Part shown: positions 17,257 to 26,351 of the stretch, piece after piece
Layout: each line of letters starts with the position of its first letter
Numbering within the stretch: the stretch's first letter is position 1
NCBI GenBank assembly: GCA_023405135.1
Contig: JAEXYZ010000051.1
Coordinates: forward strand, 1 to 42,896
From: Bacillota bacterium
GTDB taxonomy: Bacteria; Bacillota; Bacilli; Bacillales_A; Planococcaceae
DNA length: 42,896 nt
Direction: 5' to 3'
Notes under the pieces: model-generated
Told to the model about the DNA's origin: nothing
Seen by the model: only the letters and a program-made list of their open reading frames with translations
The model's database searches: none
Program-made: the position numbers and the translations under genes

Positions 17257-19671
17257 ATGAGCTTTAATCATCAAACAATTGAAAAAAAATGGCAACAATA
17301 TTGGGCGAACAATAACACATTTAAAACGACAAATGACGAATCAAAACCAAAATTTTATGCACTTGACATGTTCCCGTATCCATCAGGAGCTGGATTACAC
17401 GTAGGTCACCCAGAAGGATATACTGCGACAGATATTTTATCTCGTTATAAACGTATGCAGGGTTATAATGTTCTTCATCCAATGGGGTGGGATGCTTTTG
17501 GACTACCAGCTGAACAATACGCCTTAGACACTGGCAACGACCCTGCTGAGTTTACTGCAAAAAATATTGCAACGTTTAAACGTCAAATTCAAGAGCTAGG
17601 ATTTTCTTACGATTGGGATCGCGAAATTAATACAACAGACCCAAATTATTACAAATGGACACAATGGATTTTCATTCAATTATATAAAAAAGGTTTAGCA
17701 TACGTTGATGAAGTGCCTGTTAACTGGTGTCCAGCACTTGGAACAGTTCTTGCAAATGAAGAAGTTATTGATGGAAAATCAGAACGTGGTGGACATCCGG
17801 TAGAGCGTCGTCCTATGAAACAATGGATGTTAAAAATTACTGCCTATGCAGATCGTCTAATTGATGACTTAGAAGAAGTAGATTGGCCAGAGTCAATAAA
17901 AGATATGCAACGCAACTGGATAGGCCGCTCAGAAGGGGCAGAAGTTACGTTTACAGTTGACGGAACAAATGAATCATTTAAAGTGTTTACAACACGTCCG
18001 GATACACTTTTTGGTGCCACATATTGCGTACTTGCACCTGAACATAAATTAGTTTCTCAAATCACAACAGCAGAGCAACAAGCCACTGTTGAAGCTTATC
18101 TTGACAAAGTAAAATTAAAATCTGATTTAGAGCGTACAGATTTAGCAAAAGAGAAAACAGGTGTATTTACAGGCGCATATGCTATAAATCCAATTAATGG
18201 TGAAAAGATTCCTGTATGGATTGCTGACTATGTACTTGCTTCTTATGGTACTGGAGCAATCATGGCTGTGCCCGCACATGATGAACGTGACTATGAATTC
18301 GCAAAGGAATTCGGCTTACCGATTAAAGCAGTTCTTGAAGGTGGAGATATCGAAAGAGAAGCATTCACTGGAGATGGGCCACATATTAATTCAGATTTCT
18401 TGAACGGTTTAGGAAAAGCTGAAGCGATTGCGAAAGCAATTAATTGGCTGGAAGAAAAAGGTGTAGGTGAAAAGAAAATTTCTTATCGCTTACGTGACTG
18501 GTTATTCTCTCGTCAACGCTATTGGGGTGAACCAATTCCAGTAATTCATTGGGAAGATGGTACTATGACAACGGTACCTGAAGAAGAATTACCATTAGTG
18601 TTACCAAAAACATCTAATATTCGTCCTTCTGGTACAGGGGAATCACCACTCGCCAACATTGAAGAATGGGTAAATGTTGTAGACCCAGTAACAGGTAAAA
18701 AAGGACGCCGTGAAACGAATACTATGCCACAATGGGCAGGGTCAAGCTGGTACTTCCTACGCTATATTGATCCAAACAATTCAGAGGCAATTGCAGACCC
18801 AGAATTGTTAAAACGTTGGTTGCCTGTTGATATTTATATTGGAGGAGCAGAGCATGCGGTACTACATTTGCTTTACGCTCGCTTCTGGCACAAAGTTCTT
18901 TACGATTTAGGTGTTGTTCATACGAAAGAACCATTCCAAAAATTATTCAATCAAGGGATGATTTTAGGTGAGGGCAATGAAAAAATGTCCAAATCAAAAG
19001 GGAATGTTGTAAATCCAGATGATATTGTAAATAGCCATGGTGCTGATACATTACGACTTTATGAAATGTTTATGGGACCATTAGACGCCTCTGTTGCGTG
19101 GTCAACAAATGGTCTTGATGGTGCTCGTCGTTTCTTAGATCGTATTTGGAGACTATTTACTACAGATGAAGGTACTTTAGCTGAAAAAGTACAAAATAGT
19201 ACAGATACAACACTTGAAAAATCATACCATCAAACAGTGAAAAAAGTGACAGAGGATTTCGAGCATCTACGCTTTAATACTGCAATTTCTCAAATGATGG
19301 TATTTATTAACGATTGTTATAAAGCTGAAGTTATACCAACTGAATATGCAGAAGGCTTTGTAAAATTACTTGCACCAATTGCACCACACGTTGCAGAGGA
19401 ACTTTGGCAAATTCTTGGCTATTCAGAAACAATTTCCTATGAAGCATGGCCAACTTACGATGAATCGAAATTAGTGGATGATGAAATCGAAGTAATAGTT
19501 CAAGTAAATGGTAAATTGCGTTCAAAAGTAAAAGTTGCTAAGGATGCATCGAAAGAGCAGCTTGAACAAATTGCTCAAGAAGATGAAAAAGTAAAAGAAT
19601 TTACAGAAGGTAAGCAAATTATTAAAGTAATTGCGGTTCCAGGAAAACTTGTAAATATAGTAGTAAAATAA
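17257..19671 (+). CDS. leuS: Leucyl-tRNA synthetase
   Basis: The 804-residue class I synthetase charges tRNA-Leu. The HIGH-type signature is in PYPSGAGLHVGHPEGY (about residues 41-56), and KMSKS is in GEGNEKMSKSKGNVV near residue 577. The CP1 editing domain is present (FTTRPDTLFGATY, AVPAHDERDYEFA). The length is normal for bacterial LeuRS. The RBS is AAGGAGGAGAG before the ATG. It stands alone behind the T-box leader and is followed by a terminator at 19684-19728. Confidence 0.98.
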   Translation: MSFNHQTIEKKWQQYWANNNTFKTTNDESKPKFYALDMFPYPSGAGLHVGHPEGYTATDILSRYKRMQGYNVLHPMGWDAFGLPAEQYALDTGNDPAEFTAKNIATFKRQIQELGFSYDWDREINTTDPNYYKWTQWIFIQLYKKGLAYVDEVPVNWCPALGTVLANEEVIDGKSERGGHPVERRPMKQWMLKITAYADRLIDDLEEVDWPESIKDMQRNWIGRSEGAEVTFTVDGTNESFKVFTTRPDTLFGATYCVLAPEHKLVSQITTAEQQATVEAYLDKVKLKSDLERTDLAKEKTGVFTGAYAINPINGEKIPVWIADYVLASYGTGAIMAVPAHDERDYEFAKEFGLPIKAVLEGGDIEREAFTGDGPHINSDFLNGLGKAEAIAKAINWLEEKGVGEKKISYRLRDWLFSRQRYWGEPIPVIHWEDGTMTTVPEEELPLVLPKTSNIRPSGTGESPLANIEEWVNVVDPVTGKKGRRETNTMPQWAGSSWYFLRYIDPNNSEAIADPELLKRWLPVDIYIGGAEHAVLHLLYARFWHKVLYDLGVVHTKEPFQKLFNQGMILGEGNEKMSKSKGNVVNPDDIVNSHGADTLRLYEMFMGPLDASVAWSTNGLDGARRFLDRIWRLFTTDEGTLAEKVQNSTDTTLEKSYHQTVKKVTEDFEHLRFNTAISQMMVFINDCYKAEVIPTEYAEGFVKLLAPIAPHVAEELWQILGYSETISYEAWPTYDESKLVDDEIEVIVQVNGKLRSKVKVAKDASKEQLEQIAQEDEKVKEFTEGKQIIKVIAVPGKLVNIVVK

Positions 19672-19683
19672 TTTATTTTAGAG

Positions 19684-19728
19684 GAGTCCAAGAAGAATGA
19701 CTTTCAAACTTCAGGGACTCTTTATTTA
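19684..19728 (+). terminator. Terminator of leuS
   Basis: GAGTCC/GGACTC (19684-19689/19715-19720) with an inner GAAG/CTTC helix is followed by TTTATTTATATTT. Confidence 0.65.
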
Positions 19729-19782
19729 TATTTAGTGCTTAATACAAATAAATTTCGGCTAATAGCATACCTTTTGATGCAT

Positions 19783-19823
19783 AAAATGGGACATCTCAAA
19801 CCGATATGAGGCGTCCCATTTTT
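19783..19823. terminator. Bidirectional terminator-like hairpin
   Basis: AAAATGGGAC/GTCCCATTTT (19783-19792/19813-19822), with inner CTCA/TGAG, has a T run on the plus side and A residues on the left. It stands about 110 bases after leuS with no gene of its own. Confidence 0.6.
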
Positions 19824-19924
19824 GCTCCATTTTTATTTAATTTATGGAAATATTTCGAAAAGGGTATTGACTTATAATATCTATAATTATATTATTTTTA
19901 TCAGATTACTAAGAATTTAAATGA

Positions 19925-20000
19925 GCTGACTAGAAAACTAGAGGCCCCAATAAACTTGTGTTGAAAAGAATTCAACAAGTTTATTGGGGCCTTTTGTCAG
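19925..20000. repeat. Large snap-back palindrome between leuS and cobA
   Basis: CTGAC (19925-19929) pairs with GTCAG (19996-20000). The inner arm GGCCCCAATAAACTTG (19943-19958) pairs perfectly with 19976-19991, and further GTTGAA/TTCAAC pairing extends it with one bulge. A small CTAG/CTAG hairpin sits on the left side. There is no strong T run, and it is more than 250 bases from leuS, so it is a poor terminator for that gene. It may be a stable RNA, a relic of a small mobile element, or a site recognised as DNA. Confidence 0.55.
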
Positions 20001-20161
20001 TTAAAGGAGAGGGAGAATAAATTAAGTTTGACGAATTCAAATGAATCTTTGTTGATGGGATTTTTTAGTTAAGTGGGTCGAGAGCATGAAAAAGGCCTAG
20101 ATGATGTTACAGTATAAACGGACTATTAATTACATAATTCTATTAAACTTATAAAACATAG

Positions 20162-20191
20162 TTGACCAATAAGAATTATATTGTTTATTAT
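20162..20191 (+). promoter_or_regulatory. Probable promoter of the cys/siroheme operon
   Basis: TTGACC (20162-20167) and TATTAT (20186-20191) are separated by 18 bases, about 52 bases before the cobA start. Bases 20001-20161 upstream hold no recognisable gene or site. No known sulfur-regulator operator was identified. Confidence 0.45.
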
Positions 20192-20243
20192 ATAATAAAC
20201 ATTTAGAGTTTTTAGAAAATGGAATACACCAGGGGGATTCGAG

Positions 20244-21014
20244 ATGGGAAAAGTTTATATTGTCGGTGCAGGTCCGGGAGATGTGGATTTAATTACAGTG
20301 AAGGGGTTGAAATGTATTCAAGAAGCAGATGTCATTTTGTATGACCGTCTTATAAATAAAGAACTTCTAGAATATGCAAAACCAAACGCTGAATTGATTT
20401 TTGTAGGAAAGCTGCCGAAATTACATGGCGTTATTCAAGATCGAATCCACCAATTGTTAGTACACCATGCAAGTAAAGGAAAAGTAGTAACGAGATTAAA
20501 GGGTGGAGATCCATTTGTTTTTGGTAGAGGAGCAGAAGAAGCAGAAGTATTAGTAGATGCAGGAATTCCATTTGAGATCGTGCCAGGCATTACTGCCGGA
20601 ATTGCAGCTCCTGCTTATGCCGGTATACCTGTAACACATCGTGATTTTGGTTCAAGTTTTGCTATTGTCACTGGCCATATGCGGGAAGGGAAAGACGATG
20701 ATATTCATTGGAAAGGGCTAGCGGAGTCAGTTGATACATTAGCTATTTATATGGGGGTTGGAAATCTGCCGTATATTACAGACCAATTACTTAAGTATAA
20801 ACGAAATCCTCAAACCCCTGTCGCATTAATCCATTGGGGTACAACTGAAAATCAAAAAATAATTGTAGCAACTTTAAATACAATTGTAGAAGTTGCACGT
20901 AAAGCAGAGATTCAAAATCCAAGTATGATCATTATTGGTGAAGTTGTAAAAATGCATGAAAAAATCGCTTGGTTTGAGCAATCAAAACAAATTTTACAAG
21001 AGATTTCGGTTTGA
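20244..21014 (+). CDS. cobA: Uroporphyrinogen-III C-methyltransferase (SumT/CobA, YlnD type)
   Basis: This 256-residue enzyme methylates uroporphyrinogen III twice with SAM to give precorrin-2, the first step of siroheme synthesis. The SUMT signatures are clear: VGAGPGDVDLITVKG (residues 7-21), DVILYDRL, VTRLKGGDPFVFGRGAEEAE (residues 82-101) and VPGITAGIAAPAYAGIPVTHR. The length is that of a single-function CobA. The RBS is CAGGGGGATTCGAG before the ATG. It is the first gene of an operon ending with sirC, which makes siroheme, not cobalamin, the likely product. Confidence 0.93.
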   Translation: MGKVYIVGAGPGDVDLITVKGLKCIQEADVILYDRLINKELLEYAKPNAELIFVGKLPKLHGVIQDRIHQLLVHHASKGKVVTRLKGGDPFVFGRGAEEAEVLVDAGIPFEIVPGITAGIAAPAYAGIPVTHRDFGSSFAIVTGHMREGKDDDIHWKGLAESVDTLAIYMGVGNLPYITDQLLKYKRNPQTPVALIHWGTTENQKIIVATLNTIVEVARKAEIQNPSMIIIGEVVKMHEKIAWFEQSKQILQEISV

Positions 21015-21032
21015 AGAAGGTAGGTAGCGAAA

Positions 21033-21788
21033 ATGCAAGCAGTGTTATATGTTGCTCATGGTAGCCGAGTTAAAGCTGGTGTCGAAGAAGCGATCCAATT
21101 TATTGAAACAGTAAAACCTAATATTGACGTCGATATTCAAGAAATTTGTTTCCTAGAACTAGCAAAGCCTTCAATTTTAGAAGGTGTTGCGGCGTGTGTA
21201 AATAAAGGAGCAACAAATATTGCTGTTATTCCTATTCTGTTGTTAACAGCACACCATGCTAAACAAGATATACCGGAAGAAATCGACAAAGCTAAACAAC
21301 TATATCCGTTCGTTACATTTTCGTTTGGAAAACCTTTCGGAATTCATGAAAAGCTAATAAACAGCTTGCATGATCGAGTAATAAAAAAAAGTACATCCTT
21401 AAGTGAAGAAACAGACATTTTGTTAATTGGACGTGGAAGCAGTGACCCAGATGTTCTTGCTGATTTCCAACAAATTGCAAATTACCTTAAACGAAAATAT
21501 AACTATGCAAATGTTGATATCTGTTTCTTATATGGAAATGGTCCTTCATTTGAATCAGCATTGAATCAGCTAAACATCGAGCAAAAAAATCCAACATATA
21601 TAATTCCATATATTCTTTTTACAGGTTTATTGAAAATTGGAATTCAAAAAAAAATAGCGCATCTTAGTTTATTACAGAATCAAGTGGTTCTTTGTGAATG
21701 TTTGGGATATGACGAAAATGTACGCCAAGTGTTAATTGAGCGAATTAATGAAGTTTTATTCGTAAAGGGGGAAGTTTGTAATGGATAA
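21033..21788 (+). CDS. sirB: Sirohydrochlorin ferrochelatase (SirB/CbiX, YlnE type)
   Basis: This 251-residue protein has two tandem CbiX-like halves. The N-terminal half has VAHGSRVKAG (His at residue 8) and LLLTAHHAKQDI with further metal-binding histidines. The C-terminal half has the degenerate repeat LLIGRGSSDPD. In siroheme synthesis it inserts Fe2+ into sirohydrochlorin. The position between cobA and cysJI supports SirB rather than a cobaltochelatase. The last eight bases overlap the start of the small yezD-like gene, showing translational coupling. Confidence 0.88.
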   Translation: MQAVLYVAHGSRVKAGVEEAIQFIETVKPNIDVDIQEICFLELAKPSILEGVAACVNKGATNIAVIPILLLTAHHAKQDIPEEIDKAKQLYPFVTFSFGKPFGIHEKLINSLHDRVIKKSTSLSEETDILLIGRGSSDPDVLADFQQIANYLKRKYNYANVDICFLYGNGPSFESALNQLNIEQKNPTYIIPYILFTGLLKIGIQKKIAHLSLLQNQVVLCECLGYDENVRQVLIERINEVLFVKGEVCNG

Positions 21789-21927
21789 AAAGCAACAAAA
21801 TTTTGAACAGGCAATTGAAAGCTTAAAGAAGCTAATTAGCACAATGAATTATGGTTCTATCACTTTAATCGTTCAAGATAGTGTCGTTGTACAAATCGAG
21901 AAAAATGAAAAAATTCGATTAAAATAA
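21781..21927 (+). CDS. yezD: YezD-like small protein (DUF2292), 48 residues
   Basis: This short gene overlaps the sirB stop by eight bases and is preceded by AAAGGGGGAAG. The predicted protein begins MDKKQQNFEQAIESLKKLI and then has YGSITLIVQDSVVVQIEKNE, the pattern of the YezD/DUF2292 family (a Tyr-Gly, a beta strand, a D-S/G-x-VVQIE turn and a final EKIRL). Such proteins are about 50-60 residues and in Firmicutes often sit beside sulfur assimilation genes; their function is unknown. Its place between sirohydrochlorin chelatase and sulfite reductase suggests a role in that pathway. The gene is easily missed because of its size. Confidence 0.82.
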   Translation: MDKKQQNFEQAIESLKKLISTMNYGSITLIVQDSVVVQIEKNEKIRLK

Positions 21928-21947
21928 TTGAAGATGAGGTGTGAGTA

Positions 21948-23759
21948 TTGAAGCTAGAAGTAATAAATAGTCCTTTTAGTGAAGAACAAGTAAAGAGACT
22001 AAATGAAGTATTAGTTAACTTAACATCACAACAAAAAATTTGGTTAACAGGTTATTTAAGTGCAACTACATCTTTACAAGGAGTCGAGGCGCAAAGAGAA
22101 AATAATGTTAATATAGCTCCTGTTGCTTCTAGTCCTACAGCTACAAAACATATTACGATTTTATATGCTTCTCAAACAGGAACAGCACAAGGGTTAGCAA
22201 AAAAGTATGGTGAAAACTTAAAAGAGTCAGGATTTGAAGTAAATGTTTCTTCAATGAGTGATTTTAAAACGAATACATTAAAAAAATTGGATCATTTACT
22301 CATTGTTGCTAGTACTCATGGTGAGGGAGAGCCACCTGATAATGCCATCTCATTCCATAACTTTTTATATGGAAAACGTGCTCCAAAATTAGATCACGTT
22401 AAATTTGCAGTACTTGCTTTAGGTGATAGCTCTTATGAATTTTTCTGTAAAACAGGAAAGGATTTTGATGAGCAACTTGAAAAACTAGGGGCAGAGCGAA
22501 TTGTTGAACGGGTTGATTGCGATTTGGACTTTGATGAGCCAGCTGCAAATTGGTTTGCAGCAGTAAAAGCAAAGCTCCAGGAGGGTGGTGCAGTTCAAGA
22601 ATTATATAAAGATGAAGCTGCGCCAACTATAGTAGCACCAACAACAGAATATACTCGTAAAAATCCATTCCATGCTGAAATCTTAGAGAAAATTAACTTA
22701 AATGCTACTGGTTCGAACAAGGAAACAATTCATTTAGAATTATCCCTTGAAAACTCTGGAATATACTATGAGCCTGGTGATAGTTTAGCAATATATCCTA
22801 CAAATAACGAGAAACTGGTTAGTTCCTTAATTAGTGCGTTAGGCTTTGATGAATCCGTTAAAGTTGACGTTGGAGATGTGTCGGTAACATTAAAAGAAGC
22901 ATTAACAGATTTACTTGAAATTACCGTGTTATCTAAGCCATTAATGGAGAAAGTAGCGCAATTTACTACGAATAAAGATTTTCATGAATTATTGTTAAAC
23001 AAAGAAACATTTAAACAATTTACACATGGTCGAGACTTGCTTGATGTTGTAGAAGCTTTCGGTCCATTCTCATGGGATCCACAAAGTTTTGTCAACATTT
23101 TACGCAAATTACCAGCACGACAATATTCTATTTCAAGTAGTTTAAGTGCATATCCAGACGAAGTACATCTTACAATCGGTGCAGTTCGCTACGAAGTTGA
23201 TGATCGTGAGCGTTTAGGTGTTTGCTCAACATATGTAGCCGATAATTTAGAAGTCGGTGATAAAGTTCGTGTATATGTTCAGCATAATCCAAACTTTAAA
23301 TTACCTGAAGATGACAAACCGATTATTATGATTGGACCAGGTACTGGTGTAGCTCCATTCCGTTCATTTATTCAAGAACGTGAAGAACGTGGTGCAACAG
23401 GAAAAAATTGGTTATTCTTTGGCGGCCAACACTTTGTAACGGACTTCCTTTATCAAACTGAATGGCAAAGTTGGCTGAAAAACGGTGTATTAACGAAGCT
23501 AGACGTGGCGTTCTCTAGAGATCGTGATGAGAAAATTTATGTACAACACAAAATGCAAAAGAATGCAGCTGAGATTTATGAATGGTTAGAGCAAGGTGCA
23601 GTCGTTTATGTTTGTGGTGATAAAGATAACATGGCAGCCGATGTTCATAATACTTTGTTAGAAATTATTTCTCAGCAGGGCAATAAATCAGAGCAAGAGG
23701 CGAAAGAGTATTTAGAGAACTTACAAAAACAAAAACGATATCAGCGAGACGTCTATTAA
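21948..23759 (+). CDS. cysJ: Sulfite reductase flavoprotein alpha subunit
   Basis: This 603-residue diflavin reductase carries electrons from NADPH through FAD and FMN to CysI. Domains in order are a linker at 1-65, flavodoxin with ILYASQTGTAQGLAKKYG near residue 70, the FAD/connecting domain with ARQYSISSSLSAYPDE near 390, and the NADPH-binding domain with IGPGTGVAPFRSFIQER near 460; it ends KRYQRDVY, the usual C-terminus. The start is TTG 21948 with GAGGTG upstream. The gene lies 20 bases after yezD and 13 bases before cysI. Confidence 0.96.
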   Translation: MKLEVINSPFSEEQVKRLNEVLVNLTSQQKIWLTGYLSATTSLQGVEAQRENNVNIAPVASSPTATKHITILYASQTGTAQGLAKKYGENLKESGFEVNVSSMSDFKTNTLKKLDHLLIVASTHGEGEPPDNAISFHNFLYGKRAPKLDHVKFAVLALGDSSYEFFCKTGKDFDEQLEKLGAERIVERVDCDLDFDEPAANWFAAVKAKLQEGGAVQELYKDEAAPTIVAPTTEYTRKNPFHAEILEKINLNATGSNKETIHLELSLENSGIYYEPGDSLAIYPTNNEKLVSSLISALGFDESVKVDVGDVSVTLKEALTDLLEITVLSKPLMEKVAQFTTNKDFHELLLNKETFKQFTHGRDLLDVVEAFGPFSWDPQSFVNILRKLPARQYSISSSLSAYPDEVHLTIGAVRYEVDDRERLGVCSTYVADNLEVGDKVRVYVQHNPNFKLPEDDKPIIMIGPGTGVAPFRSFIQEREERGATGKNWLFFGGQHFVTDFLYQTEWQSWLKNGVLTKLDVAFSRDRDEKIYVQHKMQKNAAEIYEWLEQGAVVYVCGDKDNMAADVHNTLLEIISQQGNKSEQEAKEYLENLQKQKRYQRDVY

Positions 23760-23772
23760 GGGGGAAGTAAAC

Positions 23773-25509
23773 ATGGTAGAAAAAATTGTATTACCACCTC
23801 AAGAAGGTAAACCAAGTGATGTGGAGGAAATTAAAGCTGAAAGTAATTACTTGCGAGGCTCGTTAGCAGAAACGATGCAAGATGAACTTTCCTCAGGTAT
23901 TCCGGATAGGGATAATCGTTTAATGAAATTTCACGGAAGTTATTTGCAAGATGACCGAGACCAACGATTAGAACGTGAACGTAAAAAACTGGAGCCTGCC
24001 TATCAGTTTATGGTTCGCGTACGTATGCCGGGCGGGGTTGCAACACCAAAGCAATGGCTTAAACTTGATGAGTTATCTGATAAGTATGGTAATCAGTCAT
24101 TTAAAATTACTACACGACAAACAATTCAATTCCACGGCATTTTAAAATGGAATATGAAAAAACATATGCAAGAACTAAACAGTGTATTGTTTGATACAAT
24201 TGCAGCTTGTGGCGATGTTAATCGTAATGTAATGTGTAATGCCAATCCATATCAATCAAAATTACATGAAGAAATTTTTGAATTATCATCAAAAATAAGT
24301 GAGCATTTATTACCACGCTCGAATGCTTATTATGAAATTTGGTTAGATAAAGAAAAGGTTGTTGACACACAGGAAGAGCAAGAACCAATTTACGGCTCCC
24401 TTTATTTACCTCGAAAATTTAAAATCGGACTCGCAATTCCACCAGCAAATGATGTAGATGTTTTCTCACAAGATATCGGTTTAATTGCAGTGGTGGAAAA
24501 TGAAGAATTAGTAGGGTTTAACGTAGCAATAGGTGGCGGTATGGGAATGACCCATGGTGATACAGCGACTTATCCTCAACTAGCTCGTTTAATTGGTTAT
24601 ATTCCAAAAAGTAAAGTTGTTGATACTTGCGAGAAAATAATGACGGTACAGCGAGACTACGGTAACCGTTCTATTCGTAAAAATGCACGTTTTAAATATA
24701 CAGTAGATCGTTTAGGTTTAGAAAATGTAAAAAAAGAAATTGAAAAGCGTTTAGGCTATGAATTTGAAGAAATCAAACCGTTTGAATTTCAGCATACTGG
24801 AGATCGTTTCGGTTGGATTAAAGGTGAAGATGGTAAATATCATTTCACATTATTTATACAAAACGGTCGTGTAAAAGACTTTGAAAACTACCCATTAAAA
24901 ACTGCTTTGCGTGAAATTGCGCAAATTCATAAAGGTGATTTCCGTTTCACTGGAAACCAAAATGTAGTAATTGCAAACGTCGGATCACGAGCTAAAAAGG
25001 CTATTGATGAAATCATTCAAAAATATCATTTAACAGATAGTGATAACTATTCTGCACTTCGTCGAAACTCTATTGCTTGTGTAGCATTACCAACATGTGG
25101 TTTAGCGATGGCAGAAGCAGAACGTTATTTACCTTCTTTACTGGAAAAAATTGAGACAATTTTAGATGAAAATGGTTTACATGATCAAGATATTACAATT
25201 CGTATGTCTGGTTGTCCTAATGGATGTTCTCGTGCTGCAATGGGTGAAATAGGCTTTATTGGAAAAGGGCCTGGTAAATATAATCTATACCTTGGTGCAA
25301 GTCATACAGGTTCTCGTTTAAATAAAATTTATAAAGAAAATATTGGCGAAGAAGAAATTTTAGTATCCCTTCGTCCAATTATTGAACATTATGCTAAAGA
25401 CCGTTTAGATGGCGAATATTTTGGTGATTTTGTTATTCGTGCAGGCTATGTTGAAGCGGTTACAGATGGACGACAATTTCATAATCAACGAGAACTTAAT
25501 AAAGCATAA
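23773..25509 (+). CDS. cysI: Sulfite reductase hemoprotein beta subunit
   Basis: The 578-residue catalytic subunit reduces sulfite to sulfide with six electrons at a coupled siroheme and [4Fe-4S] centre. The four cluster cysteines are in ACVALPTCGLAMAEAER (C-x5-C) and SGCPNGCSRAAMGEIGF (C-x3-C) near residues 435 and 480. The siroheme-binding arginine region is visible in FKITTRQTIQFHG. The RBS GGGGGAAG precedes the ATG. The cluster carries no APS/PAPS reductase, sat or cysC, so only the sulfite-to-sulfide step is encoded here. Confidence 0.96.
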   Translation: MVEKIVLPPQEGKPSDVEEIKAESNYLRGSLAETMQDELSSGIPDRDNRLMKFHGSYLQDDRDQRLERERKKLEPAYQFMVRVRMPGGVATPKQWLKLDELSDKYGNQSFKITTRQTIQFHGILKWNMKKHMQELNSVLFDTIAACGDVNRNVMCNANPYQSKLHEEIFELSSKISEHLLPRSNAYYEIWLDKEKVVDTQEEQEPIYGSLYLPRKFKIGLAIPPANDVDVFSQDIGLIAVVENEELVGFNVAIGGGMGMTHGDTATYPQLARLIGYIPKSKVVDTCEKIMTVQRDYGNRSIRKNARFKYTVDRLGLENVKKEIEKRLGYEFEEIKPFEFQHTGDRFGWIKGEDGKYHFTLFIQNGRVKDFENYPLKTALREIAQIHKGDFRFTGNQNVVIANVGSRAKKAIDEIIQKYHLTDSDNYSALRRNSIACVALPTCGLAMAEAERYLPSLLEKIETILDENGLHDQDITIRMSGCPNGCSRAAMGEIGFIGKGPGKYNLYLGASHTGSRLNKIYKENIGEEEILVSLRPIIEHYAKDRLDGEYFGDFVIRAGYVEAVTDGRQFHNQRELNKA

Positions 25510-25519
25510 TGATTTGATG

Positions 25520-25546
25520 AAAAGGTTGCTCTTATGCAGCCTTTTT
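25520..25546 (+). terminator. Weak hairpin between cysI and sirC
   Basis: AAAAGGTTGC (25520-25529) pairs with GCAGCCTTTT (25536-25545), including one G-U pair, with short T residues. It could reduce read-through into sirC or protect the upstream mRNA. It stands inside the operon, not at its end. Confidence 0.45.
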
Positions 25547-25566
25547 CCTTTAAGGAGAGTGAAAAA

Positions 25567-26166
25567 ATGTATCCAGTTATGTTAAATCTAAAACATAAAA
25601 AAATTTTGATTGTCGGTGGTGGGAAGGTAGCAACTCAAAAAATTAATAAATTACTAGAGCAAAAAGCAAATATCACCGTTGTAAGTCCTACTTTAACAGA
25701 AACACTACATAAATATGTTTCAAATAGACAAATTGACTGGATTGACCGTTCATTTAAACAGGAAGATACAACGGAAGCATTTTTAGTAATCGCTGCTACA
25801 AATAATCGAAGTGTAAATGATCTAGTGAAAAGAAGCTGCTCACAAGGTCAGCTGGTAAATGTAGCGGATGAACCAAAGTCTAGTGATTTTTATAATATGG
25901 CAGTACTAGATCGCGGAGGATTAAAAATTGCAATTTCAACAGAGGGAGCAAGCCCGACTTTAGTAAAGAAAATAAAGCAGGATTTAGCAGAAATTTTTGA
26001 TGATAGTTATGAAAACTATTTGAAATTTTTACTTGAAGCACGTAAAAAAATTAAAGTAGTCATCCAAGATAATGAAAGAAAAAGTTATTTTTTTACAGAA
26101 ATGATGGACGATTTATATAGAAAAAATGAAGTCGAGCGAGATTATTTCTTAGAAAATATTAAATAG
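25567..26166 (+). CDS. sirC: Precorrin-2 dehydrogenase (SirC, YlnF type)
   Basis: This protein of about 199 residues oxidises precorrin-2 to sirohydrochlorin with NAD+, the middle step of siroheme synthesis. The N-terminal Rossmann motif is ILIVGGGKVATQKI, followed by LVIAATNNRSVND and FYNMAVLDRGGLKIAISTEGASPTLVK, all characteristic of the CysG N-terminal/Met8 family. I start it at ATG 25567 because AAGGAGAG lies seven bases upstream; an in-frame ATG at 25534 would place that RBS inside the gene. It completes the siroheme set with cobA and sirB. Confidence 0.92.
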   Translation: MYPVMLNLKHKKILIVGGGKVATQKINKLLEQKANITVVSPTLTETLHKYVSNRQIDWIDRSFKQEDTTEAFLVIAATNNRSVNDLVKRSCSQGQLVNVADEPKSSDFYNMAVLDRGGLKIAISTEGASPTLVKKIKQDLAEIFDDSYENYLKFLLEARKKIKVVIQDNERKSYFFTEMMDDLYRKNEVERDYFLENIK

Positions 26167-26193
26167 TTTAATGGTACATATATATTTTATATG

Positions 26194-26229
26194 AAACTGA
26201 ATTAATCATTTTGGATTAGTTCAGTTTTT
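26194..26229 (+). terminator. Terminator of the cys/siroheme operon
   Basis: A 14-bp stem with one G-U pair (26194-26207 with 26214-26227) ends in a T run. Confidence 0.8.
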
Positions 26230-26274
26230 AATATTTAGATAAGGAATTTTAACTTTAAAAAATAGATGATTTTG

Positions 26275-26304
26275 TTGACGTTTATACCTAAAGGGGTATA
26301 TGAT
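26275..26304 (+). promoter_or_regulatory. cstR promoter with overlapping CsoR-family operator
   Basis: TTGACG (26275-26280) and TATGAT (26299-26304) are separated by 18 bases. Within the spacer lies the inverted repeat TATACC (26283-26288), six bases TAAAGG, GGTATA (26295-26300). A TACC...GGTA dyad with a G-rich centre is the usual operator of CsoR/CstR repressors, and binding here would block RNA polymerase. Autoregulation of the next gene is the natural reading. Confidence 0.75.
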
Positions 26305-26351
26305 ACGTCTATCAGCAAATAAACATAGCTTATTTGAAGGAGGCGATATAG

